Source: Comamonadaceae bacterium (GTDB lineage: Bacteria; Pseudomonadota; Gammaproteobacteria; Burkholderiales; Burkholderiaceae_C). From it: a stretch of 64,000 bases of DNA. Below, piece after piece: positions 44,297 to 53,092 of this stretch (positions within the stretch are counted from its first letter, which is position 1; every line of letters begins with the position of its first letter). The stretch lies in contig JAIXUC010000041.1 in NCBI GenBank assembly GCA_027483665.1, positions 1 through 64,000 of the forward strand, written 5' to 3'. The notes under the pieces are model-generated. The model was not told the origin of the DNA and made no database searches. It saw only the letters and a list, made by a program, of their open reading frames with translations. The position numbers and the translations under genes were made by a program.

Positions 44297-45851
44297 AGCC
44301 CCGTCCCCCTCCCCATCACCCAGCCTGCCAGAACACCCCAGCGCCCCAGCGCAGGCGGTGCCTTCAGACTGGCAAGCACTGGGCTGGTGGGCTTTGCGCT
44401 TCACGCCGCGTGTGGTGTGCCTGCGCGACGCCGTGCTGCTGGAGGTATCGGGCAGCCTGCGTTTGTTTGGCGGCAACCGCGCACTGCTGAGCGCTTTGTT
44501 GCAACCCGAAGCCGATCAACCTCAGCCGAGCAGATGGGCCAGAGGGCCATCGGCGCGCAGTGCGCTGGCGCGCCTTCGAACCCACGCCCACGCCCATGAG
44601 CGTTCTCACGCCCAGCCGCAGCGGCCCATTCGTTGCCCCGACACGCTGCTCGATGAACTGCCGCTGGAAACACTGGACGAAGCCTTGCCCCACCTGCCCG
44701 CGCTGCACGCCCTGGGTTGCAGGCAGTGGGGGCACCTGCGCCGCTTGCCGCGCAGCGGCCTGGTGCGCCGCTTTGGCTCTGCGCTGCTGCAAGCGCTTGA
44801 CCAGGCCTATGGCGAGCTGCCGCAGCCTTGGGCCTGGCTGGAGCTGCCCACGGTCTACGACCAGACCGTGGAGCTGGAAGAAACCGTGGACGCAGCACCG
44901 GCCCTGATGTTCGTGGTGCGTCGCCTGCTGTTGGGCCTGCAAGCTTGGCTGCGCTTGCGGCATCTGGGCGTGCTGTCGCTGCACATCGAATGGACGCACG
45001 ACCAGCGCCGCACCCACACCCAGCCGCAGCAGCCCTGCGTATTGCATTTGGGCACCGCCGAGCCGCAGCAGCACATGGCGCACCTGGAGCGTTTGGTGGC
45101 CGAGCGGCTGCAACGCGTGGTGCTGGCCGCACCCGTGTCGCGCTTGCGCCTGCGCACGCAAGACCTGGTGTCCATGCACGCACCGGCCAGCAGCTTCTTC
45201 GGTGCGGCTCTGCCGCCCGATAGGCAGCAGGCAGCCACCAGCGAAGCAGCCGCCGATGTGGCGCCGACCCCTTCGCCCACCCCCTCGCCCACCCCCTCGC
45301 TCTACCCCACGCGGTCGGCCTTGGCAGAGCGTTTGGTCAGTCGGCTGGGCGAAGGGGCGGTGCTGCGCGTGGCCTTGCGCGCCGATGCACGCCCCGAGGC
45401 CCGGCAAGCTTGGGTGCCCGCGGTGAGCGCGCGCGGCGCACAAGAAATGATGGTGCGCCCGCACACCGCAAAAACCACCGCAGCGCGCACCCCAAGTGCT
45501 GCACGTGCTGCAACTGCCGAAGCCGATGCCTCGCCGCAAGACCCTCGCCTGTGGCCCACCTGGTTGCTGGAGCGCCCCACGCCGCTGTCGCTGGCCCACG
45601 GCTTGCCACAAGCGCCGGGGCCTGTCAGCCTGCACGCGGGTCCACAACGCTTGGAGGCCGCGCACTGGCCAGCACCGCCCGATGCAGCTCGTGCATCCAC
45701 GCCCCCACGCACACCCCGCCCAGCGCCCGCAGCGCTGCGCGACTACCACATTGCCTACAGCGAACAAGCCGGTTGGCTGTGGGTGTACCGCGAACGTTTG
45801 CAAGCCACGCCCAGCCCCGAGCGCTGGTTTTTGCATGGCCGCTTCGCTTGA
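44259..45851 (+). CDS. imuB: Y-family polymerase-like protein ImuB
   Basis: A 530-aa inactive Y-family polymerase relative that links the mutasome to the sliding clamp. The N-terminal palm has LRFTPRVVCLRDAVLLEVSGSLRLFGG; the usual catalytic acidic pairs are not obvious, which is normal for ImuB. Simple repeats occur twice: PSPSPS near residue 16 and TPSPTPSPTPS near residue 330. The C-terminal domain ends in LWVYRERL. It overlaps imuA and is followed eight bases later by the start of dnaE2. Confidence 0.9.
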   Translation: MHWIALAAPIWPEAPSPSPSPSLPEHPSAPAQAVPSDWQALGWWALRFTPRVVCLRDAVLLEVSGSLRLFGGNRALLSALLQPEADQPQPSRWARGPSARSALARLRTHAHAHERSHAQPQRPIRCPDTLLDELPLETLDEALPHLPALHALGCRQWGHLRRLPRSGLVRRFGSALLQALDQAYGELPQPWAWLELPTVYDQTVELEETVDAAPALMFVVRRLLLGLQAWLRLRHLGVLSLHIEWTHDQRRTHTQPQQPCVLHLGTAEPQQHMAHLERLVAERLQRVVLAAPVSRLRLRTQDLVSMHAPASSFFGAALPPDRQQAATSEAAADVAPTPSPTPSPTPSLYPTRSALAERLVSRLGEGAVLRVALRADARPEARQAWVPAVSARGAQEMMVRPHTAKTTAARTPSAARAATAEADASPQDPRLWPTWLLERPTPLSLAHGLPQAPGPVSLHAGPQRLEAAHWPAPPDAARASTPPRTPRPAPAALRDYHIAYSEQAGWLWVYRERLQATPSPERWFLHGRFA

Positions 45852-45859
45852 GGCCAGCC

Positions 45860-48800
45860 GTGGATGACCGCTTGCACCCGGCTGCAGCAGCAGCCGACCG
45901 CCTGCACCCGGCTCCAGCGGCAGCCGACCGCCTGCACCCAGCCCTGCCCGACTACGCCGAGCTGCACGTGCAAAGCGCCTTCAGCTTTCGGCGCGGCGCG
46001 TCGCGGCCCACGGAGTTGGTCGAGCGCGCCCACGCGCTGGGCTACCGGGCGCTGGCGCTGACCGACGAGGCCTCGGTGGCTGGCGTGGTGCAGGCCCATG
46101 CACGCGCGCAGCAGTTGGGCTTGCAGTTCATACCCGCGGCTGGCTTTGATGTGGCCGGGCCATGGCGTTTGCTGCTGCTGCCCACATCGATTGCGGGCTG
46201 GGGCGACTTGTGCGAGTTCATCACCACGCAGCGCAGCGCCCCGCCGGCTCAACAGCGCCCGCTCGACTGGCCCGACGTGCAGCGGGCCAGCCTGCGCGAT
46301 TGCGAGGCGGTTCTGGTGCCCCATCGCCTAGGCCGCCACCGCTTCAGCAACGAAACCCTGCTGGCACGCGCCACCTGGTTGCGCGCGCACTTTGAAGGCC
46401 GCGCTTGGCTGGCGCTGGAACTGCTGCACGCCATGGACGACGCGCTGTGGTTGCAGCGCCTGCGCTGGGTCGAAGCGCACAGCGGCGTGCCCCTGCTGGC
46501 CACGGGCGATGTGCAGTTGCATGTGCGCTCGCGCAAGCCGCTGCACGACGTGCTGACCGCGCTGCGCCAAGGCCGCAGCGTGCACGACTGCGGCGACGCG
46601 CTGCACCCCAACGCAGAGGCGCACCTGCGCTCGCGCGAGCGGCTGGCAGCGCTCTACCCGCCTGACACGCTGGCGCGCACGGTGGAGGTGGCTGCGCGTT
46701 GCCGCTTCAGCCTGAACGACATCCGCTACCAGTACCCCAACGAGCCTTTGCAGGCCTACGCAGACCGCGGCTGGAACGCCACGCAGGTGCTGCGCCACGC
46801 CACAACCGAAGGCGCAATGCAGCGCTACCCGCAGGGCGTGCCCGAAGGCGTGCAACGACAGATTGAGCATGAATTGGCGCTGATTGCCGAGCTGCGCTAT
46901 GAGATGTATTTCCTCACCGTGCACGACCTGGTGCTGTTTGCGCGCGGCCGCGGCATCTTGTGCCAAGGGCGCGGCTCTGCTGCCAACTCGGTGGTGTGCT
47001 TTTGCCTCGGCATCACCGAGGTGGACCCAGCGCGCATGAGCACGCTGTTCGAGCGCTTCATCAGCCGCGAGCGCCGCGAGCCGCCCGACATCGACGTGGA
47101 CTTTGAGCACCAGCGCCGCGAAGAAGTCATCCAGTACATCTACCGCCGCTATGGGCGCGACCGCGCAGCACTGGCCGCCACCGTCATCCACTACCAGCCG
47201 CGCAGCGCCCTGCGCGAAGCCGCCCGCGCCTTGGGCGTGCCGCCCGCTTGGGCCGACGCCATCGCCCGACAACACTTCTGGTTTGACGGCCACGGCGTGC
47301 ACGACGCCCACACCACCCAGCGTTTGGTGGACGCTGGCCTGAACCCGCAAGACCCGCTGGTGCAGCGCTGGCTGCAGATGGCCGCCGAGTTGCTGGGCCT
47401 GCCGCGCCACCTGTCGCAGCACGTGGGCGGTTTTGTGCTGACGCAAGGCAAGCTCACGCGCTTGGTGCCCGTGGAACACGCGGCCATGCCCGAGCGCTCC
47501 ATCATTCAGTGGGACAAAGACGACTTGGACGCCATGGGCCTGCTGAAGGTGGACGTGCTGGCCCTGGGCATGTTGAGCGCCATTCGCCGCTGCCTGGAAC
47601 TGGTGAGCACCTGGCGCGGCCAGCCGCTGCGCCTGCAAGGCATCCCCGATGGCGACGCGCCCACCTACGACATGATCTGCGCCGCCGACACCGTGGGCGT
47701 GTTCCAGATCGAGAGCCGCGCGCAAATGGCCATGCTGCCGCGCCTGCGCCCGCGCTGCTTTTATGACTTGGTCATTGAAGTGGCCATCGTGCGGCCAGGC
47801 CCCATCCAAGGCGGCATGGTCCACCCTTACTTGAAACGCCGTCGGCAACTGGAGCCTGTCACTTACCCCAGCGAAGCCCTGCGCCAAGCGCTGGGCCGCA
47901 CCTTGGGCGTGCCCATCTTCCAAGAGCAGGTGATGCAAATCGCCATGCTGGCCGCCGGCTTCACAGCCGACGAGGCCGACCAACTGCGCCGCTCCATGGC
48001 CGCCTGGAAGCGCAAAGGCGGTGTGCACCACTTCTACGACCGCATCGTGGGCGGCATGGTCGAGCGCGGCTACACGGCAGAGTTTGCGAAACAAATCTTC
48101 AGCCAGATAGAAGGCTTTGGTGAATATGGCTTCCCAGAGAGCCACGCCGCCAGCTTCGCGCTGCTGGTCTACGCCAGCTGCTGGCTGAAATGCCACGAAC
48201 CCGCATGCTTTTTAGCGGCCATGCTCAACGCCCAGCCGCTGGGCTTCTACACCCCTTCGCAACTGGTGCAAGACGCCCGCCGCCACGGCGTGCAGGTGCG
48301 CCCGGTGGATGTGTCGCACAGCGATTGGGATTGCACGCTGGAGTTGCCGGATGGGGCAGAGGCCAGAACCGATGCACTCGCCCATGCCGGTCAAGCCGCC
48401 ACTGCCGACAAAGCCCTGGCCACCAAAGCCGCCGGTGGCGCGCAAGGCCGGCCACCCCAACCCGCCGTGCGCCTGGGCCTGCGCATGGTCAAAGGTTTGA
48501 GCGAAGCGAGCGCACAGCGCTTAGTGAAGGCACGTGAGCAATTGGGTAAACAGGCAGGTGCGGCCTTAGCCGCCGCGCCCAGTGCGGTCCTCGTTGCCAC
48601 GCCCGGCGCAGCCTTGCCCTCTAGCCCGCCCACCTGGCGCAACGTGGACGAACTGGCTGAGCGCGCCGCACTCGACCAGCGCGACCTGCAAGCCCTGGCC
48701 GCAGCCGACGCGCTGGCCAGCCTGGCCGGGCACCGCCGGGAGCAAGTCTGGCAAGCCCGCGCCTGGCAAGCGCCAGCGCCGCTGCTGGCCGGTGCCGCCA

Positions 48801-49273
48801 TCGAAGAAGAAGCGCTCAGCTTGCCCGAAGCCCCCGAAGGCGAAGCCGTGGTGCTGGACCACCAGCACACGGGTTTGAGCCTGCGCCGCCACCCGCTGGC
48901 GCTGCTGCGCCCAAGGCTCGACGCTCAACGCTGGCTGCGCGCCTCAGACCTGCAAGCCCTGGGCGACGGCACCCGCACCCGCGCCTGCGGCTTGGTCACC
49001 ATGCGCCAACAACCCAGCACCGCCAAAGGCGTGGTCTTCGTCACGCTGGAAGACGAAACCGGCTGCACCAACGTCATCGTCTGGAAAGCGCTGCGCGAAC
49101 GCCAACGCCAAGAACTGCTCCACGCCCGCCTGCTGGGCGTGCAAGGCCGCTGGCAACGCGACGAAGAAACCGGCGGCCAAGTCCGCCACCTGGTGGCTCA
49201 ACGCCTCTACGACCTGACGCCGTGGTTGGGGTTGTTGGCGGAGGCGGTGCCGGGGAGTCGGGATTTCAGGTGA
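45860..49273 (+). CDS. dnaE2: Error-prone DNA polymerase DnaE2 (ImuC)
   Basis: A 1137-aa C-family polymerase for damage tolerance. The PHP domain starts near residue 35 (YAELHVQSAFSFRRGASRPTELV), the polymerase catalytic Asp residues are in PPDIDVDFEHQRRE near 410, preceded by CQGRGSAANSVVC, and an OB-fold (GVVFVTLEDETGCTNVIVW) lies near 1055. The start is the GTG at 45860, just after the imuB stop; the open frame upstream to 45410 overlaps imuB and is ignored. Odd feature: the first 28 codons are a 30-bp tandem repeat (DRLHPAxAAA) not expected in this family. Confidence 0.94.
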   Translation: MDDRLHPAAAAADRLHPAPAAADRLHPALPDYAELHVQSAFSFRRGASRPTELVERAHALGYRALALTDEASVAGVVQAHARAQQLGLQFIPAAGFDVAGPWRLLLLPTSIAGWGDLCEFITTQRSAPPAQQRPLDWPDVQRASLRDCEAVLVPHRLGRHRFSNETLLARATWLRAHFEGRAWLALELLHAMDDALWLQRLRWVEAHSGVPLLATGDVQLHVRSRKPLHDVLTALRQGRSVHDCGDALHPNAEAHLRSRERLAALYPPDTLARTVEVAARCRFSLNDIRYQYPNEPLQAYADRGWNATQVLRHATTEGAMQRYPQGVPEGVQRQIEHELALIAELRYEMYFLTVHDLVLFARGRGILCQGRGSAANSVVCFCLGITEVDPARMSTLFERFISRERREPPDIDVDFEHQRREEVIQYIYRRYGRDRAALAATVIHYQPRSALREAARALGVPPAWADAIARQHFWFDGHGVHDAHTTQRLVDAGLNPQDPLVQRWLQMAAELLGLPRHLSQHVGGFVLTQGKLTRLVPVEHAAMPERSIIQWDKDDLDAMGLLKVDVLALGMLSAIRRCLELVSTWRGQPLRLQGIPDGDAPTYDMICAADTVGVFQIESRAQMAMLPRLRPRCFYDLVIEVAIVRPGPIQGGMVHPYLKRRRQLEPVTYPSEALRQALGRTLGVPIFQEQVMQIAMLAAGFTADEADQLRRSMAAWKRKGGVHHFYDRIVGGMVERGYTAEFAKQIFSQIEGFGEYGFPESHAASFALLVYASCWLKCHEPACFLAAMLNAQPLGFYTPSQLVQDARRHGVQVRPVDVSHSDWDCTLELPDGAEARTDALAHAGQAATADKALATKAAGGAQGRPPQPAVRLGLRMVKGLSEASAQRLVKAREQLGKQAGAALAAAPSAVLVATPGAALPSSPPTWRNVDELAERAALDQRDLQALAAADALASLAGHRREQVWQARAWQAPAPLLAGAAIEEEALSLPEAPEGEAVVLDHQHTGLSLRRHPLALLRPRLDAQRWLRASDLQALGDGTRTRACGLVTMRQQPSTAKGVVFVTLEDETGCTNVIVWKALRERQRQELLHARLLGVQGRWQRDEETGGQVRHLVAQRLYDLTPWLGLLAEAVPGSRDFR
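45866..45943. repeat. 30-bp tandem repeat at the start of dnaE2
   Basis: Two full units (45866-45895, 45896-45925) and a partial third (45926-45943). The unit encodes the decapeptide DRLHPAPAAA and is read in frame. Confidence 0.88.
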
Positions 49274-49553
49274 GGGTGGGGTGGGTTTGGCGGGAAGACC
49301 TATGCCTGTGCGCGTAACCAGTCTATGTGACAGGTTTTCGTCTGAGAGCTGTAGAAACTTGCCGCCAAATATAGAAACGTCTCAGAACCCAAACTGGGCG
49401 CCGAGGTGCATAAAGACTGGTGGCATGGGGAGGCGTCGAACCACCGACACAACCAACAACATATTAACCCGCTGATTTTTTTGAGGATCTTCAAAAGAAG
49501 TGAGCGCCTGATGTTCCACTGATGGGCACCGAAACCTCATCAAAAATCATCTC
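49274..49553. other. Island junction region with a tRNA-like remnant
   Basis: No gene is seen in these 280 bases. On the minus strand at about 49455-49422, a stretch containing GTGTCGGTGGTTCGACGCC and ending in GCCACCA resembles the T-arm and 3' end of a bacterial tRNA (closest by eye to tRNA-Phe). It lacks a matching acceptor strand and is not a functional tRNA. Such 3' remnants mark attachment sites of integrated elements, and base composition changes here. Confidence 0.35.
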
Positions 49554-50654
49554 TCAGGCAGCCTGAAGAATCGCTGTCTCCGGATAGCCTCGATAGATCA
49601 GAGTCTCCAAGCGACTGATCTGCTCAGTTGCGTGAGTAAAATGGTGATTCAAGTCGTTCAAGACCCATGTTCCCGCATTCCCGGTGGTCGCATGCCCCGT
49701 TGCACAGTCGTAGATGTACCTATCACCATGGCTGTATGTATGCCCTAGATACAAACCGCTGTTTAGCACAGCATGCGATAGCTTTCGGTATTGCTCATAT
49801 CTATCGTCTTGGCTTAGGCTGTGACCCCGAAAAATATGGATGTGTTTTCCTTTGGTGTATCGAATTTTTCCATTGATGTGTGGACTCGGCGTCAAGTCAG
49901 TGAAATCAGGATGGATGACACCATAGTCACTGTACACAGCATCCATAGCGAGATTCCGCAAGCGCAGGTTTGCCCAAAGAGAAAGTTCATTTCTCAAAAG
50001 AGAACCGCTCGAATTCTTCTCGACACTTGTAACTGTTTTGGGCGCAGACGAGCCGGTCACGATGACTTTTCGCAAACGAAAAGAAGTGGCTAAGTTATCG
50101 ATCATCACCGAAGCCGACTCAGATAGCGCAGTTGTCTGCGCTGCGTTAGTAAGTGATCGACAGTCAAGAAGAACATCAACAATGCGTGTGTCAAGACCCC
50201 GCACAGTCAAGTCTTGAATTTGATCCATTGTGTCACTGACAAACTCCAAGTCATCGGGAGTGAGTCGAAGCAGCATACCCCCCGATTTCTCGGCTTGATT
50301 AATCACTAGACGCCACTGCGTGTCGTCGCGGTCAAAACCATATGTGGGCTCAAAATTGATCGATAACGCATTAAGTTGACCATAAGCATTTTCCAACACT
50401 GGGATGCCATCCGAAGTTGTGGCCCCCTCTCTCAACAACGGAAAGTCGACATAACAGGGGCGCTGTGCGTAGTGCTTGCTTAGATTTCTGGAGAACCTGG
50501 CAAGTACTTGCTCGGCTTTATCTGTAACAACAAACGGTGGTAGCTCGAAAATCGGTTTAATCCGATCTAGGAAATTGTGTGCAACAAACGACGCCGCCTT
50601 GATATCATTCACTTTGCCTTTGATGACAGGCGCATATACATAGTCGAAGTCCAT
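49554..50654 (-). CDS. Beta-family protein (phage T4 Beta-protein-like)
   Basis: A 366-aa protein that looks like the Beta protein family named after a bacteriophage T4 protein; function is unknown. The opening DFDYVYAPVIKGKVNDIKA and the later PIFELPP are typical. The predicted fold is alpha/beta with no signal peptide or membrane segment. AAGGAG lies seven bases before the ATG. Composition is clearly richer in A and T than the surrounding genome. It is the third gene of a unit with HigB and the HigA-protease fusion, 23 bases after the latter, which suggests it is the effector or a regulated partner of that module. Confidence 0.7.
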   Translation of the reverse strand: MDFDYVYAPVIKGKVNDIKAASFVAHNFLDRIKPIFELPPFVVTDKAEQVLARFSRNLSKHYAQRPCYVDFPLLREGATTSDGIPVLENAYGQLNALSINFEPTYGFDRDDTQWRLVINQAEKSGGMLLRLTPDDLEFVSDTMDQIQDLTVRGLDTRIVDVLLDCRSLTNAAQTTALSESASVMIDNLATSFRLRKVIVTGSSAPKTVTSVEKNSSGSLLRNELSLWANLRLRNLAMDAVYSDYGVIHPDFTDLTPSPHINGKIRYTKGKHIHIFRGHSLSQDDRYEQYRKLSHAVLNSGLYLGHTYSHGDRYIYDCATGHATTGNAGTWVLNDLNHHFTHATEQISRLETLIYRGYPETAILQAA

Positions 50655-50677
50655 ACAAACTCCTTAAGTCCGATCAT

Positions 50678-51895
50678 TTAGGATAGCATTTCTCGAACAA
50701 CGCCACGACCAACCAAATCCGCAAAGACAGCGTAATTCTCTTGTTCTTTCTGAATTCTGCCGGCCACAATTGCAGGGTGAATATTCAACTCAGCCGCAAA
50801 AGCCAAGATCCCAGCTTTTGTTGGGAGTTGTCTCACTTGTGCAGACCTCCAAGCTGAGCGCGAAATCAGCAAATCTCTTGCGAATTTGTTAGCTTCTTTT
50901 TCCACCTCTTCAGTGCTTTCCTTGTCCATTAGGCGATCCAGAAAAATTTCGCCCGGATTGCTCAAATGCTTCCATACGTGGACAAGTTCATGCATCAGCG
51001 TAAACCAGAAGTTGTCTAGTCGATCAAAGCGCAAAGTCAATCCAATAACCGGCTTGCCATTTCCTGCAATCATTGCGGCGCCATCAAGCTTAGTTCGAGC
51101 CAAGTGCTCCTCTACGACAACAGCAATGCCAATTTCATTAAGCGACGCAAGTGCTCTCTTGGGGCCATCTTCAAGGCGGCTTAGCTGAACAAGCGAACGT
51201 AGAAAATCTTCGTTAATTCGATCGTACTGAAATGTGCTTTGCGCCCAGGCTGACTGCATCGATGCTTTTTGAAGCACCCGAGCTTGCCAAGCGGTCAACG
51301 AGTACACAGCCGACCATGAGAACGCGTCTCCTCTGAATGTCCTGCGAGTTAAAACACCTGCTTGAGCTCCGCCAAGTGCCTGTTCGATAAAGACGCGGAC
51401 TGTTTCTGCAACCTCATTCGGTTTAGCTCTTTTCGTGGCTGCTTGTATCCACCCACGGGACAGCATTTCCTTAATAGGAAACTTTGACCAATCCCATTCC
51501 AGGTCAGCACCTTCAGGGGTTGACTCCACCCGCACTGATTCTTGTAGCAGGACGTCTGTCGGAATTCCTAAGCCATCGGAAAGCTCTCGAATGACATTTA
51601 CAGTAAGTGGGCGTTGCCGTGAAAGAAATTCAGAAACTCGACTTCTCGATCCAAAGTATGGAACCAAATCAACCTGTTTCAAATCCTGTTCCATCATTCG
51701 AAACTTAACTGCTTCAACTGGATCAGGTTTCTCAAATACAAAGGTGCGGTTTTCATACTCCTCGACTAGCAAAGATAGAAGCTCTAGCTCTTGGCCCATT
51801 GGTGACTCAGGTGCGGGATCGAGGGGCACAAGCTCTTCGATTCGAGCCAAGTATTGAGCGTATTGATCCCGGCTTTTAACTACTGCGGGTTTCAT
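50678..51895 (-). CDS. HigA-type antitoxin fused to an ImmA/IrrE metalloprotease
   Basis: A 405-aa two-domain protein. Residues 1-118 match the E. coli-type HigA antitoxin, including an HTH in DLVPYFGSRSRVSEFLSRQRPLTVNVIRELSDGLG. The C-terminal half is an ImmA/IrrE (COG2856) zinc peptidase with HELVH at 303-307 and a likely third ligand in KEANKFARDLL near 334. ImmA-type proteases cleave phage or stress repressors in known cases. The start at 51895 overlaps the HigB gene by 20 bases. The fusion suggests an antitoxin that carries, or controls, its own protease. Composition is A/T-rich. Confidence 0.8.
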   Translation of the reverse strand: MKPAVVKSRDQYAQYLARIEELVPLDPAPESPMGQELELLSLLVEEYENRTFVFEKPDPVEAVKFRMMEQDLKQVDLVPYFGSRSRVSEFLSRQRPLTVNVIRELSDGLGIPTDVLLQESVRVESTPEGADLEWDWSKFPIKEMLSRGWIQAATKRAKPNEVAETVRVFIEQALGGAQAGVLTRRTFRGDAFSWSAVYSLTAWQARVLQKASMQSAWAQSTFQYDRINEDFLRSLVQLSRLEDGPKRALASLNEIGIAVVVEEHLARTKLDGAAMIAGNGKPVIGLTLRFDRLDNFWFTLMHELVHVWKHLSNPGEIFLDRLMDKESTEEVEKEANKFARDLLISRSAWRSAQVRQLPTKAGILAFAAELNIHPAIVAGRIQKEQENYAVFADLVGRGVVREMLS

Positions 51896-52190
51896 CGCGA
51901 ATATTTTCCCATTTAATATTGCTATAGTCTTGATGTGTGCCAACCCACTTTACAACGACAATCCCGGTTTTATAAGCCACTTGCGTAACGAGACGATATT
52001 CATTTCCTTTGACGTTAAAGATCACAACGTTATTCTGTAAAAAACTCGCTGACGGATGTCGTTTCTTTATATCGAACGACGTGCCCCAAGCCGCCGCTCG
52101 GCTTTCGGCGAGCCACGTCCTCACCCATGACCTCGTCAGCGGGTGCTTCAGGCAAAACTCATCCAAGCGAGATGTACCAACAATTTTCAT
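51876..52190 (-). CDS. higB: HigB-family mRNA interferase toxin
   Basis: A 104-aa RelE-superfamily toxin of the E. coli HigB type that cuts mRNA on the ribosome. Typical stretches are SRLDEFCLKHP, SFDIKKRHPSASFL, NEYRLVTQVAYKTGIVVVKWVGTHQDY; the GTHxxY near the C-terminus is highly conserved. The start at 52190 gives the standard N-terminus; the open frame continues to 52337 without family features. Toxin first, antitoxin second, as in other HigBA modules. A 17-bp palindrome lies 27 bases upstream. Confidence 0.85.
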   Translation of the reverse strand: MKIVGTSRLDEFCLKHPLTRSWVRTWLAESRAAAWGTSFDIKKRHPSASFLQNNVVIFNVKGNEYRLVTQVAYKTGIVVVKWVGTHQDYSNIKWENIRDETRSS

Positions 52191-52216
52191 ATGTCTGGGC
52201 TCAGAGTGTACGCGAT

Positions 52217-52233
52217 GTTCCCGGCGTGGGAAC
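52217..52233. promoter_or_regulatory. Palindrome upstream of higB
   Basis: GTTCCC and GGGAAC with a five-base centre, 27 bases before the higB start codon. A likely binding site for the HigA-like antitoxin, since such modules repress themselves. Confidence 0.5.
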
Positions 52234-52311
52234 AAGTCGAAGACTGTTCTCGCTCCCCTTCGTCGCTCTGACCTGCCCCCCACCAGCAGCACTAGTTTGA
52301 AGTTCTGGAAA

Positions 52312-52326
52312 TTGTCACGATGACAA
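52312..52326. promoter_or_regulatory. Palindrome upstream of the second toxin gene
   Basis: TTGTCA and TGACAA with a three-base centre, 29 bases before the start at 52355. A candidate operator for the ribbon-helix-helix antitoxin of that module, or shared between the two divergent modules. Confidence 0.5.
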
Positions 52327-52354
52327 AAGGCACACATTAAGCTAGCATGGCCCG

Positions 52355-52651
52355 ATGAAGCCTTTCCGCTGGAGCCCAGAGAAGAACGATGTGCTCCAGC
52401 AGGAGAGGGGGGTGTCCTTCGAGGGCATGGTCGTGGCCATGGAGTCGGGCGGGTTGCTTGATATCTTGGCGCACCCCAACGGGCAAAAGTACCCGGGACA
52501 GCGTGTCCTTGTCGTGGCCCACGACCGGTACGTGTACTTGGTGCCGTTCGTCGAAGAGGACGATTACTTTTTTCTTAAAACGGTTATCCCAAGTCGAAAG
52601 GCGACCAGGGACTACTTGAACCAAGGTGATGACGATGCCCACCAAGATTGA
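52355..52651 (+). CDS. Small BrnT-like toxin
   Basis: A 98-aa protein beginning FRWSPEKNDVLQQERGVSFEGMV, which parallels the FxWDPxKAxxNxxKHGVSF start of BrnT, and ending in FFLKTVIPSRKATRDYL, also like the RelE/BrnT fold. The fold suggests an RNase toxin. It overlaps by 17 bases a small ribbon-helix-helix gene, giving a normal type II toxin-antitoxin arrangement. No strong ribosome-binding site is visible. Sequence resembles but is more distant than the true BrnT at 53906. Confidence 0.7.
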   Translation: MKPFRWSPEKNDVLQQERGVSFEGMVVAMESGGLLDILAHPNGQKYPGQRVLVVAHDRYVYLVPFVEEDDYFFLKTVIPSRKATRDYLNQGDDDAHQD

Positions 52652-52955
52652 TGTCGACGAAGGCGAACTTCTGCGTGCCTTTGAGCAGGGGCAGTTGAAG
52701 TCTGTCGCAACGAAGAGCGAAGTGGCCAAGTTCAGGGCGGTGGCTCGGGCCACGGGTCTGAAGGACCGCCGGGTCAACATCCGCCTGTCGTCCGGGGACC
52801 TGTCGGACATTCAGGTCAAAGCGCTGGAGGAGGGCGTCCCCTACCAAACGCTCATCGCCAGCGTGCTGCACAAATACGTGACAGGGCGGCTGACCGAGCG
52901 GCCTGCGGCCAGTCGGCAAGCTGCGAAGACGTCCGCTTCCAAAGCTGGCCGCTGA
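52635..52955 (+). CDS. CopG-like ribbon-helix-helix antitoxin
   Basis: A 106-aa antitoxin. Residues about 49-83 (RRVNIRLSSGDLSDIQVKALEEGVPYQTLIASVLHKY) form the ribbon-helix-helix, with the beta strand VNIRLS contacting DNA. The N-terminal 45 residues probably wrap the toxin. The start at 52635 is preceded by AAGGTGATGACG. The C-terminus is basic and Ala/Lys-rich. Confidence 0.75.
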   Translation: MPTKIDVDEGELLRAFEQGQLKSVATKSEVAKFRAVARATGLKDRRVNIRLSSGDLSDIQVKALEEGVPYQTLIASVLHKYVTGRLTERPAASRQAAKTSASKAGR

Positions 52956-53092
52956 TTCAGCGCTTGATCTCGCGCACTGGCTCATCACGTCCGACACGCT
53001 GCCTGGCCAAGGCGTGGGAAAGCGCCTGCTGTCGCGCGCCCTAGGCTTCAAGCAGCGCACCCCAAGTCAAACTTGCCCAAAAGGGAGGCCCC
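52956..53092. other. Gap between the second toxin-antitoxin pair and the cupin gene
   Basis: I see no gene in these 137 bases. A GGGAGG ribosome-binding site for the cupin gene lies at the end. Confidence 0.5.

Noticed and set aside
45410-45859. Upstream extension of the dnaE2 frame
   Set aside because: It overlaps the end of imuB, has no family similarity and no ribosome-binding site; the GTG at 45860 just after the imuB stop codon is the likely start.
46328-48196. Open frame of 622 codons on the minus strand
   Set aside because: It is a shadow of dnaE2; the product shows no domain and has the composition of antisense translation.
49411-49460. Complete tRNA gene on the minus strand
   Set aside because: Only the T-arm and CCA end look tRNA-like; no matching acceptor strand, D-arm or anticodon arm could be found, so it is recorded as a remnant.
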